64,000 nt of DNA from Pseudomonas reinekei (GCF_001945365.1 NZ_MSTQ01000003.1:310001-374000), one strand, 5' to 3'. Positions 7,976 through 19,381 are shown, counted from the stretch's first letter. The notes: generated by a model not told the origin, from the sequence alone. Translations and numbers: made by a program.

Positions 7976-9292
7976 ATGCGCATCAGCATATTTGGTTTGG
8001 GTTACGTTGGCGCAGTCTGTGCCGGTTGCCTGTCTGCACGGGGCCATGACGTCGTTGGCGTCGATGTTGCCAAAGACAAGATCGATATGATCAACGCCGG
8101 CAAGTCGCCCATCGTTGAACCAGGCCTGGGTGAACTTCTGGCCCAAGGTATCCAGACCGGTCGCCTGCGTGGTACCACCAACTTCGCCGAGGCGATTCGC
8201 GACACCGACCTGTCGATGATCTGCGTCGGTACGCCGAGCAAGAAGAACGGTGACCTGGAACTGAACTACATCGAAGCGGTGTGCCGCGAAATCGGTTTTG
8301 TCCTGCGTGACAAATCCACTCGCCACACCATCGTCGTTCGCAGCACCGTGCTGCCGGGTACGGTCGCAAACGTTGTCATCCCGATTCTCGAAGATTGCTC
8401 CGGCAAGAAGGCCGGCGTCGATTTCGGCGTTGCCGTAAACCCTGAGTTCCTGCGCGAAAGCACCGCCATCGCCGACTACGACCAGCCGCCAATGACCGTG
8501 ATCGGTGAATTCGACAAGGCATCGGGCGACGTTCTGCAATCGCTGTACGAAGAACTCGACGCGCCGATCATCCGCAAGGACATCGCCGTTGCCGAAATGA
8601 TCAAGTACACCTGCAACGTCTGGCATGCCACCAAGGTGACCTTCGCCAACGAGATCGGCAACATCGCCAAGGCGGTCGGCGTCGACGGCCGTGAAGTGAT
8701 GGACGTGGTCTGCCAGGACAAGACCCTGAACCTGTCCCAGTACTACATGCGCCCAGGCTTCGCATTCGGTGGCTCCTGCCTGCCCAAAGACGTGCGCGCC
8801 CTGACCTACCGCGCAGGCTCCCTGGACGTGGAAGCACCGCTGCTCAACTCGCTGATGCGCAGTAACGAATCCCAAGTGCAGAACGCCTTCGACATCGTCG
8901 AAAGCCACGACAAACGCAAAGTCGCCCTGCTGGGCCTGAGCTTCAAGGCAGGTACCGACGACCTGCGCGAGAGCCCGCTGGTGGATCTGGCGGAAATGCT
9001 GATCGGTAAAGGCTTCGACCTGAAGATCTACGACAGTAACGTTGAATACGCCCGTGTCCACGGCGCGAACAAGGATTACATCGAGTCGAAGATCCCCCAC
9101 GTTTCATCGCTGCTCAACGCTGACTTCGACGACGTGATCAACAACTCCGACGTGATCATCCTCGGCAACCGTGACGAAAAATTCCGTGCCCTGGTGCAGA
9201 ACGTTCCTCACGGCAAGCAAGTGATCGACCTGGTCGGCTTCATGTCCAAGGCCACCAGCGTATCGGGCCGGACTGAAGGCATCTGCTGGTAA
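7976..9292 (+). CDS. algD: GDP-mannose 6-dehydrogenase AlgD
   Basis: A 438-residue enzyme oxidising GDP-mannose to GDP-mannuronate with two NAD, the committed step of alginate synthesis. The N-terminal Rossmann motif is GLGYVGAVCAG (residues 7-17). The catalytic cysteine is C268 in GGSCLPKD, the same position as in the P. aeruginosa enzyme. The UDP/GDP-sugar dehydrogenase C-terminal domain carries GLSFKAGTDDLRESP. GAGG lies 8 bases before the ATG. First gene of the 12-gene operon, so the region upstream controls the whole pathway. Confidence 0.98.
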   Translation: MRISIFGLGYVGAVCAGCLSARGHDVVGVDVAKDKIDMINAGKSPIVEPGLGELLAQGIQTGRLRGTTNFAEAIRDTDLSMICVGTPSKKNGDLELNYIEAVCREIGFVLRDKSTRHTIVVRSTVLPGTVANVVIPILEDCSGKKAGVDFGVAVNPEFLRESTAIADYDQPPMTVIGEFDKASGDVLQSLYEELDAPIIRKDIAVAEMIKYTCNVWHATKVTFANEIGNIAKAVGVDGREVMDVVCQDKTLNLSQYYMRPGFAFGGSCLPKDVRALTYRAGSLDVEAPLLNSLMRSNESQVQNAFDIVESHDKRKVALLGLSFKAGTDDLRESPLVDLAEMLIGKGFDLKIYDSNVEYARVHGANKDYIESKIPHVSSLLNADFDDVINNSDVIILGNRDEKFRALVQNVPHGKQVIDLVGFMSKATSVSGRTEGICW

Positions 9293-9318
9293 CCGGCGGG
9301 TTGTAAGCGCTTCGCGCT

Positions 9319-9397
9319 GATCGCCAGCAAGCCGGCTCCTACAAGATCACCGCAACACTGTAGGAGCTGGCTTGTCGGGTCGCCGCATCGCAGCGAT
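9319..9397. repeat. REPIN, variant class with TGTAGGAGC arms
   Basis: Arms GATCGCCAGCAAGCCGGCTC and GTAGGAGCTGGCTTGTCGG face each other in the algD-alg8 gap. The CTCCTACA/TGTAGGAG ends differ from the CTCCCACA/TGTGGGAG ends of the other copies in the window, so it probably belongs to a different REP group. Confidence 0.75.
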
Positions 9398-9495
9398 GGC
9401 GTCATCCCAGACGCCACAACCTTCGGCATTTACGCCTGCCTTAACCCCATCGGGCCACCCCACAGGCTCGCCCGAGATCGAGACGGATGCAGATT

Positions 9496-10977
9496 ATGCA
9501 CAGGCTAAAGCACGGCCTACTCCAGGCCGCCGGTTGGCTGTTTTATCTAAGTTTACTGATGGGCATCGCCTTGGCGTTGCCTGTGTCCACGTTCGACTCC
9601 GAGTCGAAGGACTTCATTTTCCTGATCGGTATCGTCGGCATCTGGCGTTACTCGATGGGTGCCACGCACTTTGTGCGCGGCATGCTGTTTCTGTACGTGG
9701 TCTACCCGCACCTGCGGCGCAAAGTGCGCAAGCTGGGCAAAGCGGCGGACCCGTCCCACGTGTTCCTGATGGTCACCAGTTTCCGGATCGATGCGCTGAC
9801 CACCGCGCAGGTCTACAGCTCAGTGATCCGCGAAGCCATCGACTGTGGCCTGCCGACCACTGTGGTCTGCTCCATCGTGGAAATGTCCGATGAGCTGCTG
9901 GTGAAAAGCCTGTGGAAGCGGATGAACCCGCCACCGCACGTGAAACTCGACTTCGTGCGCATTCCCGGCACCGGCAAACGCGACGGCCTGGCCTACGGTT
10001 TCCGCGCCATCTCCCGTCACCTGCCAGATGACCGCGCCGTGGTCGCCGTGATCGACGGCGACACCGTGCTGGGCGAAGGCACCGTGCGCAAGACTGTGCC
10101 GTGGTTCCAACTGTTCGGCAACGTCGGTGGCCTGACCACCAACGAGTTCTGCGAGGTACGCGGCGGCTACATCATGAGCGAATGGCACAAGCTGCGTTTC
10201 GCCCAGCGTCACATCAACATGTGCTCGATGGCCCTGTCCAAGCGCGTGCTGACCATGACCGGACGCATGTCGGTATTTCGCGCCACCGTGGTGACCAACC
10301 CGGAGTTCATCGCCGACGTGGAAAGCGACTCGCTGCAGCACTGGCGCCTGGGCCGCTTCAAGTTCCTGACCGGCGACGACAAATCGAGTTGGTTCAGCCT
10401 GATGCGCCTGGGTTACGACACGTTCTACGTGCCTGATGCCGCGATCAACACCGTCGAGCATCCACCGGAAAAGAGCTTCATCAAGGCCAGTCGCAAACTG
10501 ATGTTCCGCTGGTACGGCAACAACCTGCGGCAGAACTCGCGTGCACTGGGCCTGGGCGTCAAACGCCTTGGCGCCTTCACGTCGGTGGTGCTGTTCGATC
10601 AGCGCGTGTCGATGTGGACTTCGCTGCTGGGCCTGACCGTCGCGATCATCGCCAGCCTCAAGTACGGCACCGCGTTCATCCTGGTGTACCTGCTGTGGAT
10701 CGGCATCACCCGCCTGATCCTGACCCTGCTGCTGTCCTGCTCCGGTCACCGGATCGGCCCGGCCTACCCGGCGATTCTCTATTACAACCAGATCGTCGGT
10801 GCGCTGGTGAAAATCTACGTGTTCTTCCGCCTCGACCAACAGTCCTGGACACGCCAGCCCACTTCCCTGACCCGTGATCTCGCCAGCTTTCAACGTTGGT
10901 TCAACACCTGGTCGTCTCGGACCATGACCTTCTCCGCCGGCAGCATTTTTGTCGCCGTGCTGCTGATGATGGTCTGA
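9496..10977 (+). CDS. alg8: Alginate polymerase glycosyltransferase Alg8
   Basis: The catalytic inner-membrane subunit that polymerises GDP-mannuronate. It is a GT2-family enzyme of 493 residues from the ATG of [10 protein letters not shown], matching the known family start; an ATG three codons earlier (9487) is the alternative. There are membrane segments near the N-terminus (about residues 10-30 and 36-52) and several in the last 130 residues. Between them is the glycosyltransferase domain with DGD ([11 protein letters not shown]), TGDD and RWYGNNLRQ. It works with Alg44, encoded next. A REPIN separates it from algD. Confidence 0.96.
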   Translation: MHRLKHGLLQAAGWLFYLSLLMGIALALPVSTFDSESKDFIFLIGIVGIWRYSMGATHFVRGMLFLYVVYPHLRRKVRKLGKAADPSHVFLMVTSFRIDALTTAQVYSSVIREAIDCGLPTTVVCSIVEMSDELLVKSLWKRMNPPPHVKLDFVRIPGTGKRDGLAYGFRAISRHLPDDRAVVAVIDGDTVLGEGTVRKTVPWFQLFGNVGGLTTNEFCEVRGGYIMSEWHKLRFAQRHINMCSMALSKRVLTMTGRMSVFRATVVTNPEFIADVESDSLQHWRLGRFKFLTGDDKSSWFSLMRLGYDTFYVPDAAINTVEHPPEKSFIKASRKLMFRWYGNNLRQNSRALGLGVKRLGAFTSVVLFDQRVSMWTSLLGLTVAIIASLKYGTAFILVYLLWIGITRLILTLLLSCSGHRIGPAYPAILYYNQIVGALVKIYVFFRLDQQSWTRQPTSLTRDLASFQRWFNTWSSRTMTFSAGSIFVAVLLMMV

Positions 10978-11013
10978 CCGCCCCCTTATTGAATTAACAA
11001 GGAAATCGCCCCT

Positions 11014-12183
11014 ATGAATACCGCCGTCAACGCCAACGTAGTCCATGAATCCGAAGCACAGCGCCAACACGCCCGAGTGAAAATTCCGGCCAAGCTGCGT
11101 TTCTTCGGCCCCGACCGCACGCCGGTCGAAGCGCGAGTGATCGACCTGTCCGCCGGTGGCCTGGCGTTCAACGCCGGGCAGTTGCCACTCAAAGAGGGCG
11201 ATGTGTACAAGGCCCGTCTGCAATTCGTGATCGACAACCTTGGCCTGGCCATGGACGTCGAATTGCAGGTCCGTTCCTTCGATCGCCAGACCGGCCGCGC
11301 CGGTTGCCAGTTCCAGAACCTGGAACCTCAGGACATCTCGACCCTGCGCCACCTGATCACTTCGCACCTGGCCGGCGACATCGTCAGTATGGGTGAAGTG
11401 TTGGCGACGCTGCAGCGCGATAACTTCACCAAGGCGCGCAAAAACAAGGACGGCGGCCACGGCATGAGCGCGTTCGGCCGCATGAAAGCCGTGACCTTCA
11501 GCATCGGTATTTTCATCGTTGGCCTGGCGGCCTTCGGTTTCATCTTCAAGTCGGTGTACGGCATGTATTTCGTCAGCCACGCCCAGGCGGGTCTGGTCAG
11601 CGTGCCGGGCGTGAACATCACCATGCCCCGCGACGGTACCGTGCAGAGCCTGGTGAAATCCGACGGTGTGGCCGCCAAAGGTGCACCACTGGCGACCTTC
11701 AGCACCAGCATGCTCGACGTACTCAAGGGCCATCTGGAAGACGACCAGCTGTCGCCGGCCAAGGTTGAAGAACTGTTCGGCAAGCAAATGACCGGCACCC
11801 TGACTTCGCCATGCGATTGCACCGTGGCCCAGCAAATGGTCGCCAACGGTCAGTACGCCAGCAAGGGCGACGTGATCTTCCAACTGGTCCCGCGTAACAG
11901 CGAAGCCAACGTTGAAGCCCGCTTCTCCTATCGCCAGTTCGGTGACGTGCTGCCAGGCACGGCCGTGCGCTTCCAGATCGCCGGTGAAGACAAGACCCGC
12001 ACCGGCAAAATCGTCAGCAGCACCAGCCTGAAAAGCGCCGACCTGTCTTCCGACATCCGCGTCCTGATTCAGCCTGACGAAGCCCTGGACAGCACCCTCG
12101 CCGGCCGCCCGGTTGAAGTGAACAGCGACCGCGGTCCGAACCTGAACTGGCTGATCGACAAAGCCATGGCCGCTGGTCTTTAA
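11014..12183 (+). CDS. alg44: c-di-GMP-binding alginate copolymerase Alg44
   Basis: A 389-residue inner-membrane protein needed for polymerisation. The N-terminal PilZ domain has the c-di-GMP ligands in place: R17 and R21 (RQHAR) and D44-L-S46-A-G-G, at the same residue numbers as in P. aeruginosa Alg44. One membrane segment follows (about residues 162-185), then a periplasmic HlyD-like domain (about 200-389). Binding of c-di-GMP by this PilZ domain activates Alg8, so it is the post-translational switch of the system. Confidence 0.97.
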   Translation: MNTAVNANVVHESEAQRQHARVKIPAKLRFFGPDRTPVEARVIDLSAGGLAFNAGQLPLKEGDVYKARLQFVIDNLGLAMDVELQVRSFDRQTGRAGCQFQNLEPQDISTLRHLITSHLAGDIVSMGEVLATLQRDNFTKARKNKDGGHGMSAFGRMKAVTFSIGIFIVGLAAFGFIFKSVYGMYFVSHAQAGLVSVPGVNITMPRDGTVQSLVKSDGVAAKGAPLATFSTSMLDVLKGHLEDDQLSPAKVEELFGKQMTGTLTSPCDCTVAQQMVANGQYASKGDVIFQLVPRNSEANVEARFSYRQFGDVLPGTAVRFQIAGEDKTRTGKIVSSTSLKSADLSSDIRVLIQPDEALDSTLAGRPVEVNSDRGPNLNWLIDKAMAAGL

Positions 12184-12198
12184 GCGGAGGACATGCCT

Positions 12199-13698
12199 GT
12201 GACCACTCCTACCTTGAACACACCGCCGACCCTGTGGGAGCGAGCCTGCTCGCGAAAGGATCGACGCGGTCTGTCTGATGCACCGGGTCGCCTGCTTCGC
12301 GAGCAGGCTCGCTCCCACATGGGTTCACTGTGTGCAGTTGCCTTGGCGGTGAGCCTGGCCGGTTGCGCCGGCCTGCCCGACCAACGCCTGGCCAACGAAG
12401 CGCTCAAGCGTGGCGACACCGCCACTGCCGCCGCGAACTATCAGCAACTGGCGGACCTGGGTTACAGCGAAGCTCAGGTTGGACTGGCCGACATTCAAGT
12501 CGACAGCCGTGACCCGGCGCAGATGAAACAGGCCGAGGCAACCTACCGTGCCGCCGCCAGCGTTTCATCGCGTGCCCAGGCGCGACTGGGCCGCCTGCTG
12601 GTGGCCAAGCCTGGCGCCACCGAAGCCGAGCAACACGAAGCCGAAACCCTGCTCAAGAAAGCCGCCGCCGCTGGCGAAGGCAATACCTTGATCCCGTTGG
12701 CGATGCTGTACCTGCAATACCCGCACAGTTTCCCTGACGTGAATGCCCAGCAGCAGATCAGCCAATGGCGCGCCGAAGGCAAGCCGGAAGCGGGCCTGGC
12801 ACAGGTGCTGTTGTATCGCACCCAGGGTACTTACGATCAGCATCTGGATGACGTGGAAAAGATCTGCAAAGCCGCGATCAACAGCACCGATATTTGCTAC
12901 GTCGAACTGGCCACGGTCTACCAGAAGAAAGCCCGGCCTGAACAACAGGCCGAGCTGATCAAGCAGATGCAGGCTGGCCATGCGCGCGGCACTGTGTCCG
13001 CTCAGCGTGTGGACAGCGTCGCCCGCGTCCTGGCCGATTCGACCCTCAGCACACCGGATGAGAAAACCGCGCAGTCGCTGCTCGAACCTATCGCCCCGGG
13101 TTACCCGGCGTCGTGGGTCACCCTGGCGCAACTGCTCTACGACTTCCCCGAACTGGGCGATGTCGATCAGATGATGAAGTACCTGGACAACGGCCGCGCC
13201 GCCGACCAGCCGCGTGCCGAGCTGTTGCTGGGCAAGCTGTACTACGAAGGCAAGAGGGTTCCGGCAGATGCGAAGGTCGCCGAAGAACACTTCCAGAAAG
13301 CCGTTGGCCGCGAAGTGGCCGCCGATTACTACCTCGGCCAGATCTACCGCCGTGGTTACCTGGGCAAGGTCTATCCGCAAAAAGCACTCGACCATCTGCT
13401 GACCGCTGCGCGCAACGGCCAGAACAGCGCCGACTTTGCCATCGCCCAATTGTTCTCCCAAGGCAAAGGCACCAAGCCTGACCCGCTCAACGCTTACGTC
13501 TTCAGCCAACTGGCCAAGACCCAGAACACCCCGCAGGCCACCGAGCTGGCCCAGACACTCGAAGCCCAACTGCCGCCTGCGCAGCGGGCCGAGGCCCAAC
13601 GCCTGTTGAAACAGGAACAGGCCGCTCGCGGCAACTTGAGCCAGAACACGCTGCCACTGCATGCCCTGCAAGAAGAAGATGGCGAGGAATCCCTATGA
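12199..13698 (+). CDS. algK: Alginate outer-membrane lipoprotein AlgK (with REPIN-derived N-terminus)
   Basis: A periplasm-facing lipoprotein of TPR/Sel1-like repeats that scaffolds the export complex and positions AlgE. The conserved part starts at the lipobox LAGC and [17 protein letters not shown] and runs to the end, agreeing with P. aeruginosa AlgK. I choose GTG 12199 because GGAGG lies 8 bases upstream; an ATG at 12193 is only 2 bases from it. Residues about 13-40 are encoded by a REPIN read in frame. This puts the lipobox Cys at residue 56; an internal ATG at 12319 would give a 15-residue signal with no basic residue. Confidence 0.93.
   Translation: MTTPTLNTPPTLWERACSRKDRRGLSDAPGRLLREQARSHMGSLCAVALAVSLAGCAGLPDQRLANEALKRGDTATAAANYQQLADLGYSEAQVGLADIQVDSRDPAQMKQAEATYRAAASVSSRAQARLGRLLVAKPGATEAEQHEAETLLKKAAAAGEGNTLIPLAMLYLQYPHSFPDVNAQQQISQWRAEGKPEAGLAQVLLYRTQGTYDQHLDDVEKICKAAINSTDICYVELATVYQKKARPEQQAELIKQMQAGHARGTVSAQRVDSVARVLADSTLSTPDEKTAQSLLEPIAPGYPASWVTLAQLLYDFPELGDVDQMMKYLDNGRAADQPRAELLLGKLYYEGKRVPADAKVAEEHFQKAVGREVAADYYLGQIYRRGYLGKVYPQKALDHLLTAARNGQNSADFAIAQLFSQGKGTKPDPLNAYVFSQLAKTQNTPQATELAQTLEAQLPPAQRAEAQRLLKQEQAARGNLSQNTLPLHALQEEDGEESL
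12233..12319. repeat. REPIN inside the algK reading frame
   Basis: Arms GTGGGAGCGAGCCTGCTCGC and its inverse complement ending GCTCGCTCCCACA flank a 41-base spacer. The element is about 87 bases, a multiple of three, and has no stop in the algK frame. It lies between the algK ribosome-binding site and the hydrophobic signal sequence. Confidence 0.9.
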
Positions 13699-15176
13699 AA
13701 TTGAATCCATTCATGAAGGCCGGTATCGGCCTCACCTTCGCGCTGATCTGGTCTTGCCCGACACTCGCGGCGATGACTGAAACCAAGAACTACGGCCTTG
13801 ACGTGAAAATCACCGGCCAGTCCGAAGACGACCGTGACCTCGGCACCCAGGGCGGCGGCGACGTCAATGGCCTCGGCCTCGACCTGCGTCCGTGGGTCTA
13901 TGGCGAAAGCGGCGCGTGGAGCGCCTACGCCATGGGTCAGGCAGTGACGTCCACCGACATCATCGAGACCGACACTCTGCAACAATCCGATGGTGCCGAG
14001 AACACCGACAACGGCGACCGCGAAACCAAGAAAAACTACCTGGCCATGCGTGAGTTCTGGGTCGGCTACAGCGGCTTCACGCCTTACCCCGGCGAGATCC
14101 TCAAGTTCGGGCGCCAACGCCTGCGCAACGACGACGGCCAGTGGCGCGACACCAACATCGAAGCCCTGAACTGGACCTTCGACACCACCCTGCTGCGCGC
14201 CAACGTCGGTATCGCCGAACGCTTCAGCGAGTACCGCACCGACCTCAAAGAACTGGCGCCCGAGGACAAGGATCGCCTGCACGCCTACGCCGATGCGGCG
14301 TACCAGTGGACACCGGGCAACTGGGTCGGCATTCGCGGCCACCACACCCACGACGACGGCAAACTCGACTACGCAGAACCCGGCGTCGCGCGTGATTCGC
14401 TGGACAAGAAACAGAACGGCGACATCAGCTGGCTCGGCCTCACCGCCGACAGCGACGCGTACAACTGGCGCAACACCAACACTGTCAACTACTGGGGCAG
14501 CATCACCGGCATGAGTGGCGACCGCGACACGGTCAACCCGCTGAACGCCGATGGCACCGCCCCCGCACAAGCCAAGCGCAGCGGCGACGTCGACGGCTGG
14601 GCCACCGACCTGGGTGTGCGTCTGCGCCTCGATCCGCAATGGCAAGTGGGCGCAGCCTACGCCCGTGCCAGCGAAGACTACGAACAGAACGGCCTGGAAA
14701 GTAACCGCTCGAACTACACCGGCACCCGCTCGCGCGTGCATCGTTTCGGTGAAGCGTTCCGTGGCGAAATGAACAACATGCAATCGGCCACGTTGTTCGG
14801 TTCGTGGATGCTCAACGACGAATACGACGCCAGCCTGATCTACCACAAGTTCTGGCGTGTGGACGGCAACAAGCCAGTCGGCAGCAACGGTATCGACGCG
14901 GTGCAGAACAACACCGACGACGTCACCGGCGCGATCCTTTCCAGTACGTCCCTGCCTCTGAACGATGGCGAGAAAGACCTCGGTCAGGAAATGGACCTGG
15001 TGGTGACCAAGTACTTCAAGCAAGGCCTGCTGCCGGCATCGATGAGTCAGGCGATCGACGAGCCTTCGGCGCTGGTGCGCTTGCGTGGCGGCGTGTTCAA
15101 GCCGGGTGATGCGTACGGCAAGGAAGTCGACTCGTACATGCACCGCGCGTTCATCGACGTGATCTGGCGCTTCTGA
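13695..15176 (+). CDS. algE: Alginate export porin AlgE
   Basis: A 493-residue outer-membrane beta-barrel through which alginate leaves the cell. It has a signal peptide ending near TLA-AMTET (about residue 24), alternating polar/hydrophobic strands throughout, and a C-terminal aromatic residue (DVIWRF), as expected for barrel assembly. In the P. aeruginosa structure the family forms an 18-stranded barrel with an arginine-rich pore; this length fits. Its ATG overlaps the algK stop (ATGA), and AlgK is its partner lipoprotein. Confidence 0.97.
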   Translation: MKLNPFMKAGIGLTFALIWSCPTLAAMTETKNYGLDVKITGQSEDDRDLGTQGGGDVNGLGLDLRPWVYGESGAWSAYAMGQAVTSTDIIETDTLQQSDGAENTDNGDRETKKNYLAMREFWVGYSGFTPYPGEILKFGRQRLRNDDGQWRDTNIEALNWTFDTTLLRANVGIAERFSEYRTDLKELAPEDKDRLHAYADAAYQWTPGNWVGIRGHHTHDDGKLDYAEPGVARDSLDKKQNGDISWLGLTADSDAYNWRNTNTVNYWGSITGMSGDRDTVNPLNADGTAPAQAKRSGDVDGWATDLGVRLRLDPQWQVGAAYARASEDYEQNGLESNRSNYTGTRSRVHRFGEAFRGEMNNMQSATLFGSWMLNDEYDASLIYHKFWRVDGNKPVGSNGIDAVQNNTDDVTGAILSSTSLPLNDGEKDLGQEMDLVVTKYFKQGLLPASMSQAIDEPSALVRLRGGVFKPGDAYGKEVDSYMHRAFIDVIWRF

Positions 15177-15202
15177 TGCACATTGCGAAGGGAGTCTCCC
15201 AG

Positions 15203-16780
15203 ATGAATCATCCAGCCCGAAAAGGCTCGATCAGCCTGCTGGCCGGCGCGATGCTGCTGGCCAGCGCGAGCGCCTTCGCCAATGTGGAGCCGGTTGCAAA
15301 GCCGGCGACCGTGGCCAAGGAACTGCAACAGGCCAAGACCTACACCGTCAGCAGCGCACCGACCGCGCCGCTGGAACTGGCCCCGCCGAAACTGCCGGAC
15401 GTGTCCGGCTACACCGCCGAAGCCATCGCCGCAAAAGTCGTGCGCAGCAAGGCCGGCAAAATCAGCGTGCGCCGGATGATGCAGGAAGACGCCCTGAAGG
15501 ACTTCATCGGCGGCGACAACAAGATGGCCGAGTGGGTGGTGCGTCAGCACGGTATCCCGCAAGCCATTTTCGTCGACGACGGCTACATGAACCTCAAGGA
15601 CCTGGCGAAGAAACTGCCCAAGCAGTACTTCAGCGAAACCTCGCCGGGGGTGTTCCTGGCCAAATTGCCGATCGTAGTGGGCCGCCATGGCATCCTCGAA
15701 ATCGACAAGCAGACCGAGGAATTGCGCCTGTCCCAAGAGGCCGGTTCGTTCATGGTCAACGACGGTCAGCTGTTTGTGCGTGATACAAAAATCACTGGCT
15801 GGAGCGAGAAGGCAAATGGCCCGGCAGCCTTCAAGTCACCCAAGGAGTTCCGTCCGTTCATGCTGTCCTGGGGCGGCACCGAGACCTACATCGCCAACAG
15901 CAAGATCGCCAGTTTCGGTTACGCCAACAGTAAGTCCTACGGCGTGAGTATTTCCCAATACACGCCGAACATGGCCAAGGTGCTCAAGCGTTCCGAGCCG
16001 ACCGGCTGGATCGTCGGCTCCGAGTTCTCGGACATGTGGTACGGCTTTTACTGCTACGAAACCCGCGACTTCGTGGTCAAGGGCAACACCTACAAAGACA
16101 ACATCGTCTACGGCATTGACCCCCACGACCGCTCCCACGGTCTGATCATTGCCGACAACACGGTGTACGGGACCAAGAAGAAGCACGGGATCATTATTTC
16201 CCGTGAGGTCAACGACAGCTTCATCTTCAACAACCGCAGCTACGACAACAAGTTGTCGGGCCTGGTGATCGACCGTAACAGCGTCAACAACCTGATCGCT
16301 CACAACGAGATCTACCAGAACCACACCGACGGCATCACCCTCTACGAGAGTGCCGACAATTTGCTGTGGGGCAACAAAGTCGTGAGCAACCGCCGCCACG
16401 GCATCCGTATTCGTAACAGCGTGAACATTCGCCTCTACGAAAACATCGCCATGGCCAACGGCTTGACTGGCGTCTACGGCCACATCAAAGACCTGACCAA
16501 TACCGACCGTGACATCAAGCTCGACCCGTTCGACGCCCAGGTGTCGCTGATCGTGGTGGGCGGTGAACTGGCGGCCAACGGCAGCGGCCCGCTGTCCATC
16601 GACTCGCCGTTGAGCGTCGAGCTGTATCGCGTGTCCATGCTCGCACCCACCAAATCCAGTGGCATCAGCTTCTCGGGGATTCTCGGCGAGCGCCAGGATG
16701 AAATTCTCGACCTGCTGGTGCGCCAGCAGAAAGCCGTGCTGATCGACCCTGTCGAACGCCAGACCGAAATGCAGGACTGA
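15203..16780 (+). CDS. algG: Mannuronan C5-epimerase AlgG
   Basis: A periplasmic enzyme that converts some D-mannuronate residues to L-guluronate in the polymer. 525 residues from the ATG of MNHPARKGS, chosen because AAGGGAG lies 8 bases upstream and a clean signal peptide (cleavage near AFA-NVEP) follows; an ATG at 15176 overlapping the algE stop is possible but would add nine residues before the signal. The C-terminal two thirds are a right-handed beta-helix of parallel-beta repeats, with the catalytic DPHD motif in YGIDPHDRSHG. Confidence 0.96.
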   Translation: MNHPARKGSISLLAGAMLLASASAFANVEPVAKPATVAKELQQAKTYTVSSAPTAPLELAPPKLPDVSGYTAEAIAAKVVRSKAGKISVRRMMQEDALKDFIGGDNKMAEWVVRQHGIPQAIFVDDGYMNLKDLAKKLPKQYFSETSPGVFLAKLPIVVGRHGILEIDKQTEELRLSQEAGSFMVNDGQLFVRDTKITGWSEKANGPAAFKSPKEFRPFMLSWGGTETYIANSKIASFGYANSKSYGVSISQYTPNMAKVLKRSEPTGWIVGSEFSDMWYGFYCYETRDFVVKGNTYKDNIVYGIDPHDRSHGLIIADNTVYGTKKKHGIIISREVNDSFIFNNRSYDNKLSGLVIDRNSVNNLIAHNEIYQNHTDGITLYESADNLLWGNKVVSNRRHGIRIRNSVNIRLYENIAMANGLTGVYGHIKDLTNTDRDIKLDPFDAQVSLIVVGGELAANGSGPLSIDSPLSVELYRVSMLAPTKSSGISFSGILGERQDEILDLLVRQQKAVLIDPVERQTEMQD

Positions 16781-16790
16781 GGATAATTTT

Positions 16791-18242
16791 ATGCACCCAC
16801 ACTTGATCAAATTACTCAGCCTGTCGGCCCTGACCGCTGGCATTCTCGCGGCCAGCGGTGGTGTTCGCGCCGACGAAGTGCAAGCGCCAAAATTCAGCGC
16901 CGAACCCTGCTGCAGCCTGTGCCCGGCGGCTCACGACGCGAAGAACTACACCACGCGTTATCAGCAGAACTTCACCACGCTGGTGCAGGCCCAAGGCGAC
17001 TGGCTGTTCCGTACGCAGGAAGACTTGCGCACCGAATTCGACACCACCCCCGCCGGCTACAAACGCATGAAGCAACTGCACGATGCGTTCAAGAGCAAAG
17101 GCGTGGAACTGGTTGTGGTCTATCAACCGACCCGTGGCCTGGTTAACCGCAACAAGCTCAACCCGGCCGAGAAAGCCAGCTTCGATTTCGACAAGGCCCT
17201 GAGAAACTACAAGACCATGCTCGGCCGTTTCGCGCAGATGGGTTACGTGGTGCCGGACCTGTCGCCGCTGACCAACGAGCAACTGCCCGATACCCTGCCC
17301 GCCCACGATTTCTACTTCCGTGGCGACCAGCACTGGACGCCGTATGGCGCCCAGCGCACGGCAAAAATCGTCGCCGAAAAGGTCAAGCAGATCCCGGCCT
17401 TCGCCGACATTCCCAAGCGTGAATTCGAGACCCATAAGTCGGGTCGCATGGGCAAGACCGGAACATTGCACAACATGGCCGGTCAACTCTGTGGCACCAG
17501 CTACGCGATCCAGTACATGGATCAATTCACCACCGAGCCGAAAGGCGAAGCAGGCGATGGCGATCTGTTCGGCGATTCCGGCAATCCGCAGATCACCCTG
17601 GTCGGCACCAGCCACAGTGGCAAGAACTACAACTTCGCCGGTTTCCTACAGGAGGCCATCGGCGCCGACATTCTCAACGTGGCGTTCCCCGGCGGTGGCC
17701 TGGAAGGTTCGATGCTGCAGTACCTGGGCAGCGACGAGTTCCAGAAGAACCCGCCGAAAATTCTCATCTGGGAATTCTCGCCGCTCTATCGCCTCGACCA
17801 GGAAACCATCTACCGCCAGATGATGGCGCTGCTGGACAACGGTTGCGAAGGCAAGGATGCACAGATGTCCGGGAGCACCACCCTGAAGCCGGGCAAAAAC
17901 GAATTGATGGTCAACAGCAAAAACCTCGACCTGCGAAACGGCAGTCACCAGGTCGACATCCGCTTCGCCGACACGTCGGTGAAAACCCTGCAAGCCACCC
18001 TCTGGTACATGAACGGTCGCCACGAGGACATCAAGATCGACAAACCGGAAACCTCCGACACTGACGGACGTTTCGCCTTCGAGTTGCGCACGGACGAAGA
18101 CTGGGCCTCGCAGAATCTGCTGGCCGTCGAGATCCAGGGTCCTGAGAAAACGGATGCCGCGCCACAGAAAGTCGAAGCGAAAATCTGCAAACGCAACGTA
18201 TTCCCGGGCGCTGAGCAACGTACCGCTTCAGCCGGGCAATGA
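16791..18242 (+). CDS. algX: Alginate O-acetyltransferase AlgX
   Basis: A 483-residue periplasmic protein with two parts: an SGNH-hydrolase-like acetyltransferase domain and a C-terminal carbohydrate-binding module (last 120 residues or so). Catalytic residues are visible as the [13 protein letters not shown] nucleophile block and the DQHW motif ([11 protein letters not shown]). It performs the final acetyl transfer to the polymer and belongs to the export complex with AlgK. A signal peptide spans the first 27 or so residues. GAGGA precedes the ATG by 7 bases. Confidence 0.96.
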   Translation: MHPHLIKLLSLSALTAGILAASGGVRADEVQAPKFSAEPCCSLCPAAHDAKNYTTRYQQNFTTLVQAQGDWLFRTQEDLRTEFDTTPAGYKRMKQLHDAFKSKGVELVVVYQPTRGLVNRNKLNPAEKASFDFDKALRNYKTMLGRFAQMGYVVPDLSPLTNEQLPDTLPAHDFYFRGDQHWTPYGAQRTAKIVAEKVKQIPAFADIPKREFETHKSGRMGKTGTLHNMAGQLCGTSYAIQYMDQFTTEPKGEAGDGDLFGDSGNPQITLVGTSHSGKNYNFAGFLQEAIGADILNVAFPGGGLEGSMLQYLGSDEFQKNPPKILIWEFSPLYRLDQETIYRQMMALLDNGCEGKDAQMSGSTTLKPGKNELMVNSKNLDLRNGSHQVDIRFADTSVKTLQATLWYMNGRHEDIKIDKPETSDTDGRFAFELRTDEDWASQNLLAVEIQGPEKTDAAPQKVEAKICKRNVFPGAEQRTASAGQ

Positions 18243-18250
18243 GGTCTGCT

Positions 18251-19363
18251 ATGCGAAATCCGAAACTTGCAACACTGACGCTTTTAGGCCTGGCGATGTT
18301 CGCCGGGGCCACCCAGGCTGCGGCGCCATTGCGCCCGCCGCAGGGTTACTTTGCGCCGATCGAGAAAGTCAAAACCGGCGACAAGAGCGAAGGCTGCGAT
18401 GCCATGCCGACGCCCTACACCGGCTCGCTGCAATTTCGCAGTAAGTACGAAGGCTCGGACAAGGCCCGTTCGACCCTGAACGTGCAATCGGAAAAAGCCT
18501 TCCGCGAAAGCACCGCCGACATCACCAAGATCGAGCGCGGCACCAGCAAGCGCGTCATGCAGTTCATGCGTGACGGTCGCCCGGAACAACTGGAGTGCAC
18601 GCTCAATTGGCTGACGGCGTGGGCCAAGGCCGATGCGTTGATGTCCAAGGACTTCAACCACACCGGCAAGTCGATGCGCAAATGGGCGCTGGGCAGCATG
18701 GCGTCCTCGTACATTCGCCTGAAGTTTTCCGACTCTCATCCGCTGGCCAACCATCAGCAAGAGTCGCAGCTGATCGAAGCCTGGTTCAGCAAGATGGCCG
18801 ACCAAGTGGTCAGCGACTGGGACAACCTGCCGCTGGAAAAAACCAACAACCACTCGTACTGGGCCGCCTGGTCGGTGATGGCAACGTCCGTCGCCACCAA
18901 CCGCCGCGACCTGTTCGACTGGGCGGTGAAGGAATTCAAGGTCGGCGCCAACCAGGTCGACGCCCAGGGCTTCTTGCCCAACGAGCTCAAGCGCCAGCAA
19001 CGGGCCTTGGCCTACCACAACTACGCCCTGCCGCCGCTGGCGATGATCGCCAGTTTCGCTCAGGTCAACGGTGTGGATTTGCGTCAGGAAAACAATGGCG
19101 CGCTCAAGCGCCTGGGTGACCGGGTACTCGCCGGGGTGAAGGATCCGGATGAGTTCGAAGAGAAGAACGGCAAGGAACAGGACATGACCGACCTCAAGGT
19201 CGACTCGAAATTCGCCTGGCTCGAACCGTTCTGCTCGCTCTACACCTGCACCCCGGATGTGCTGGAGAAGAAGCATGACATGCAACCGTTCAAGACCTTC
19301 CGCCTCGGCGGCGACTTGACCAAGGTCTACGACCCGGCCAATGAAAAGGGCAAGGGTTCCTAG
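18251..19363 (+). CDS. algL: Alginate lyase AlgL
   Basis: A periplasmic PL5-family lyase of 370 residues that cleaves alginate by beta-elimination, clearing stray polymer from the periplasm. The catalytic block NNHSYWAAW is present, as are [10 protein letters not shown] and the later RALAYHNY with Arg and Tyr residues. A signal peptide (MRNPKLATL to AAA) fixes the start at 18251, which has GAGG 6 bases upstream; an ATG at 18239 overlapping the algX stop adds four residues and lacks such spacing. Confidence 0.96.
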   Translation: MRNPKLATLTLLGLAMFAGATQAAAPLRPPQGYFAPIEKVKTGDKSEGCDAMPTPYTGSLQFRSKYEGSDKARSTLNVQSEKAFRESTADITKIERGTSKRVMQFMRDGRPEQLECTLNWLTAWAKADALMSKDFNHTGKSMRKWALGSMASSYIRLKFSDSHPLANHQQESQLIEAWFSKMADQVVSDWDNLPLEKTNNHSYWAAWSVMATSVATNRRDLFDWAVKEFKVGANQVDAQGFLPNELKRQQRALAYHNYALPPLAMIASFAQVNGVDLRQENNGALKRLGDRVLAGVKDPDEFEEKNGKEQDMTDLKVDSKFAWLEPFCSLYTCTPDVLEKKHDMQPFKTFRLGGDLTKVYDPANEKGKGS

Positions 19364-19381
19364 ATAAAAACGCAAATCCCT

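Noticed and set aside
9820..12318. An 832-residue frame on the minus strand across alg8 and alg44
   Set aside because: Antisense shadow of two well-identified alginate genes; composition is typical of a complementary GC-rich frame.
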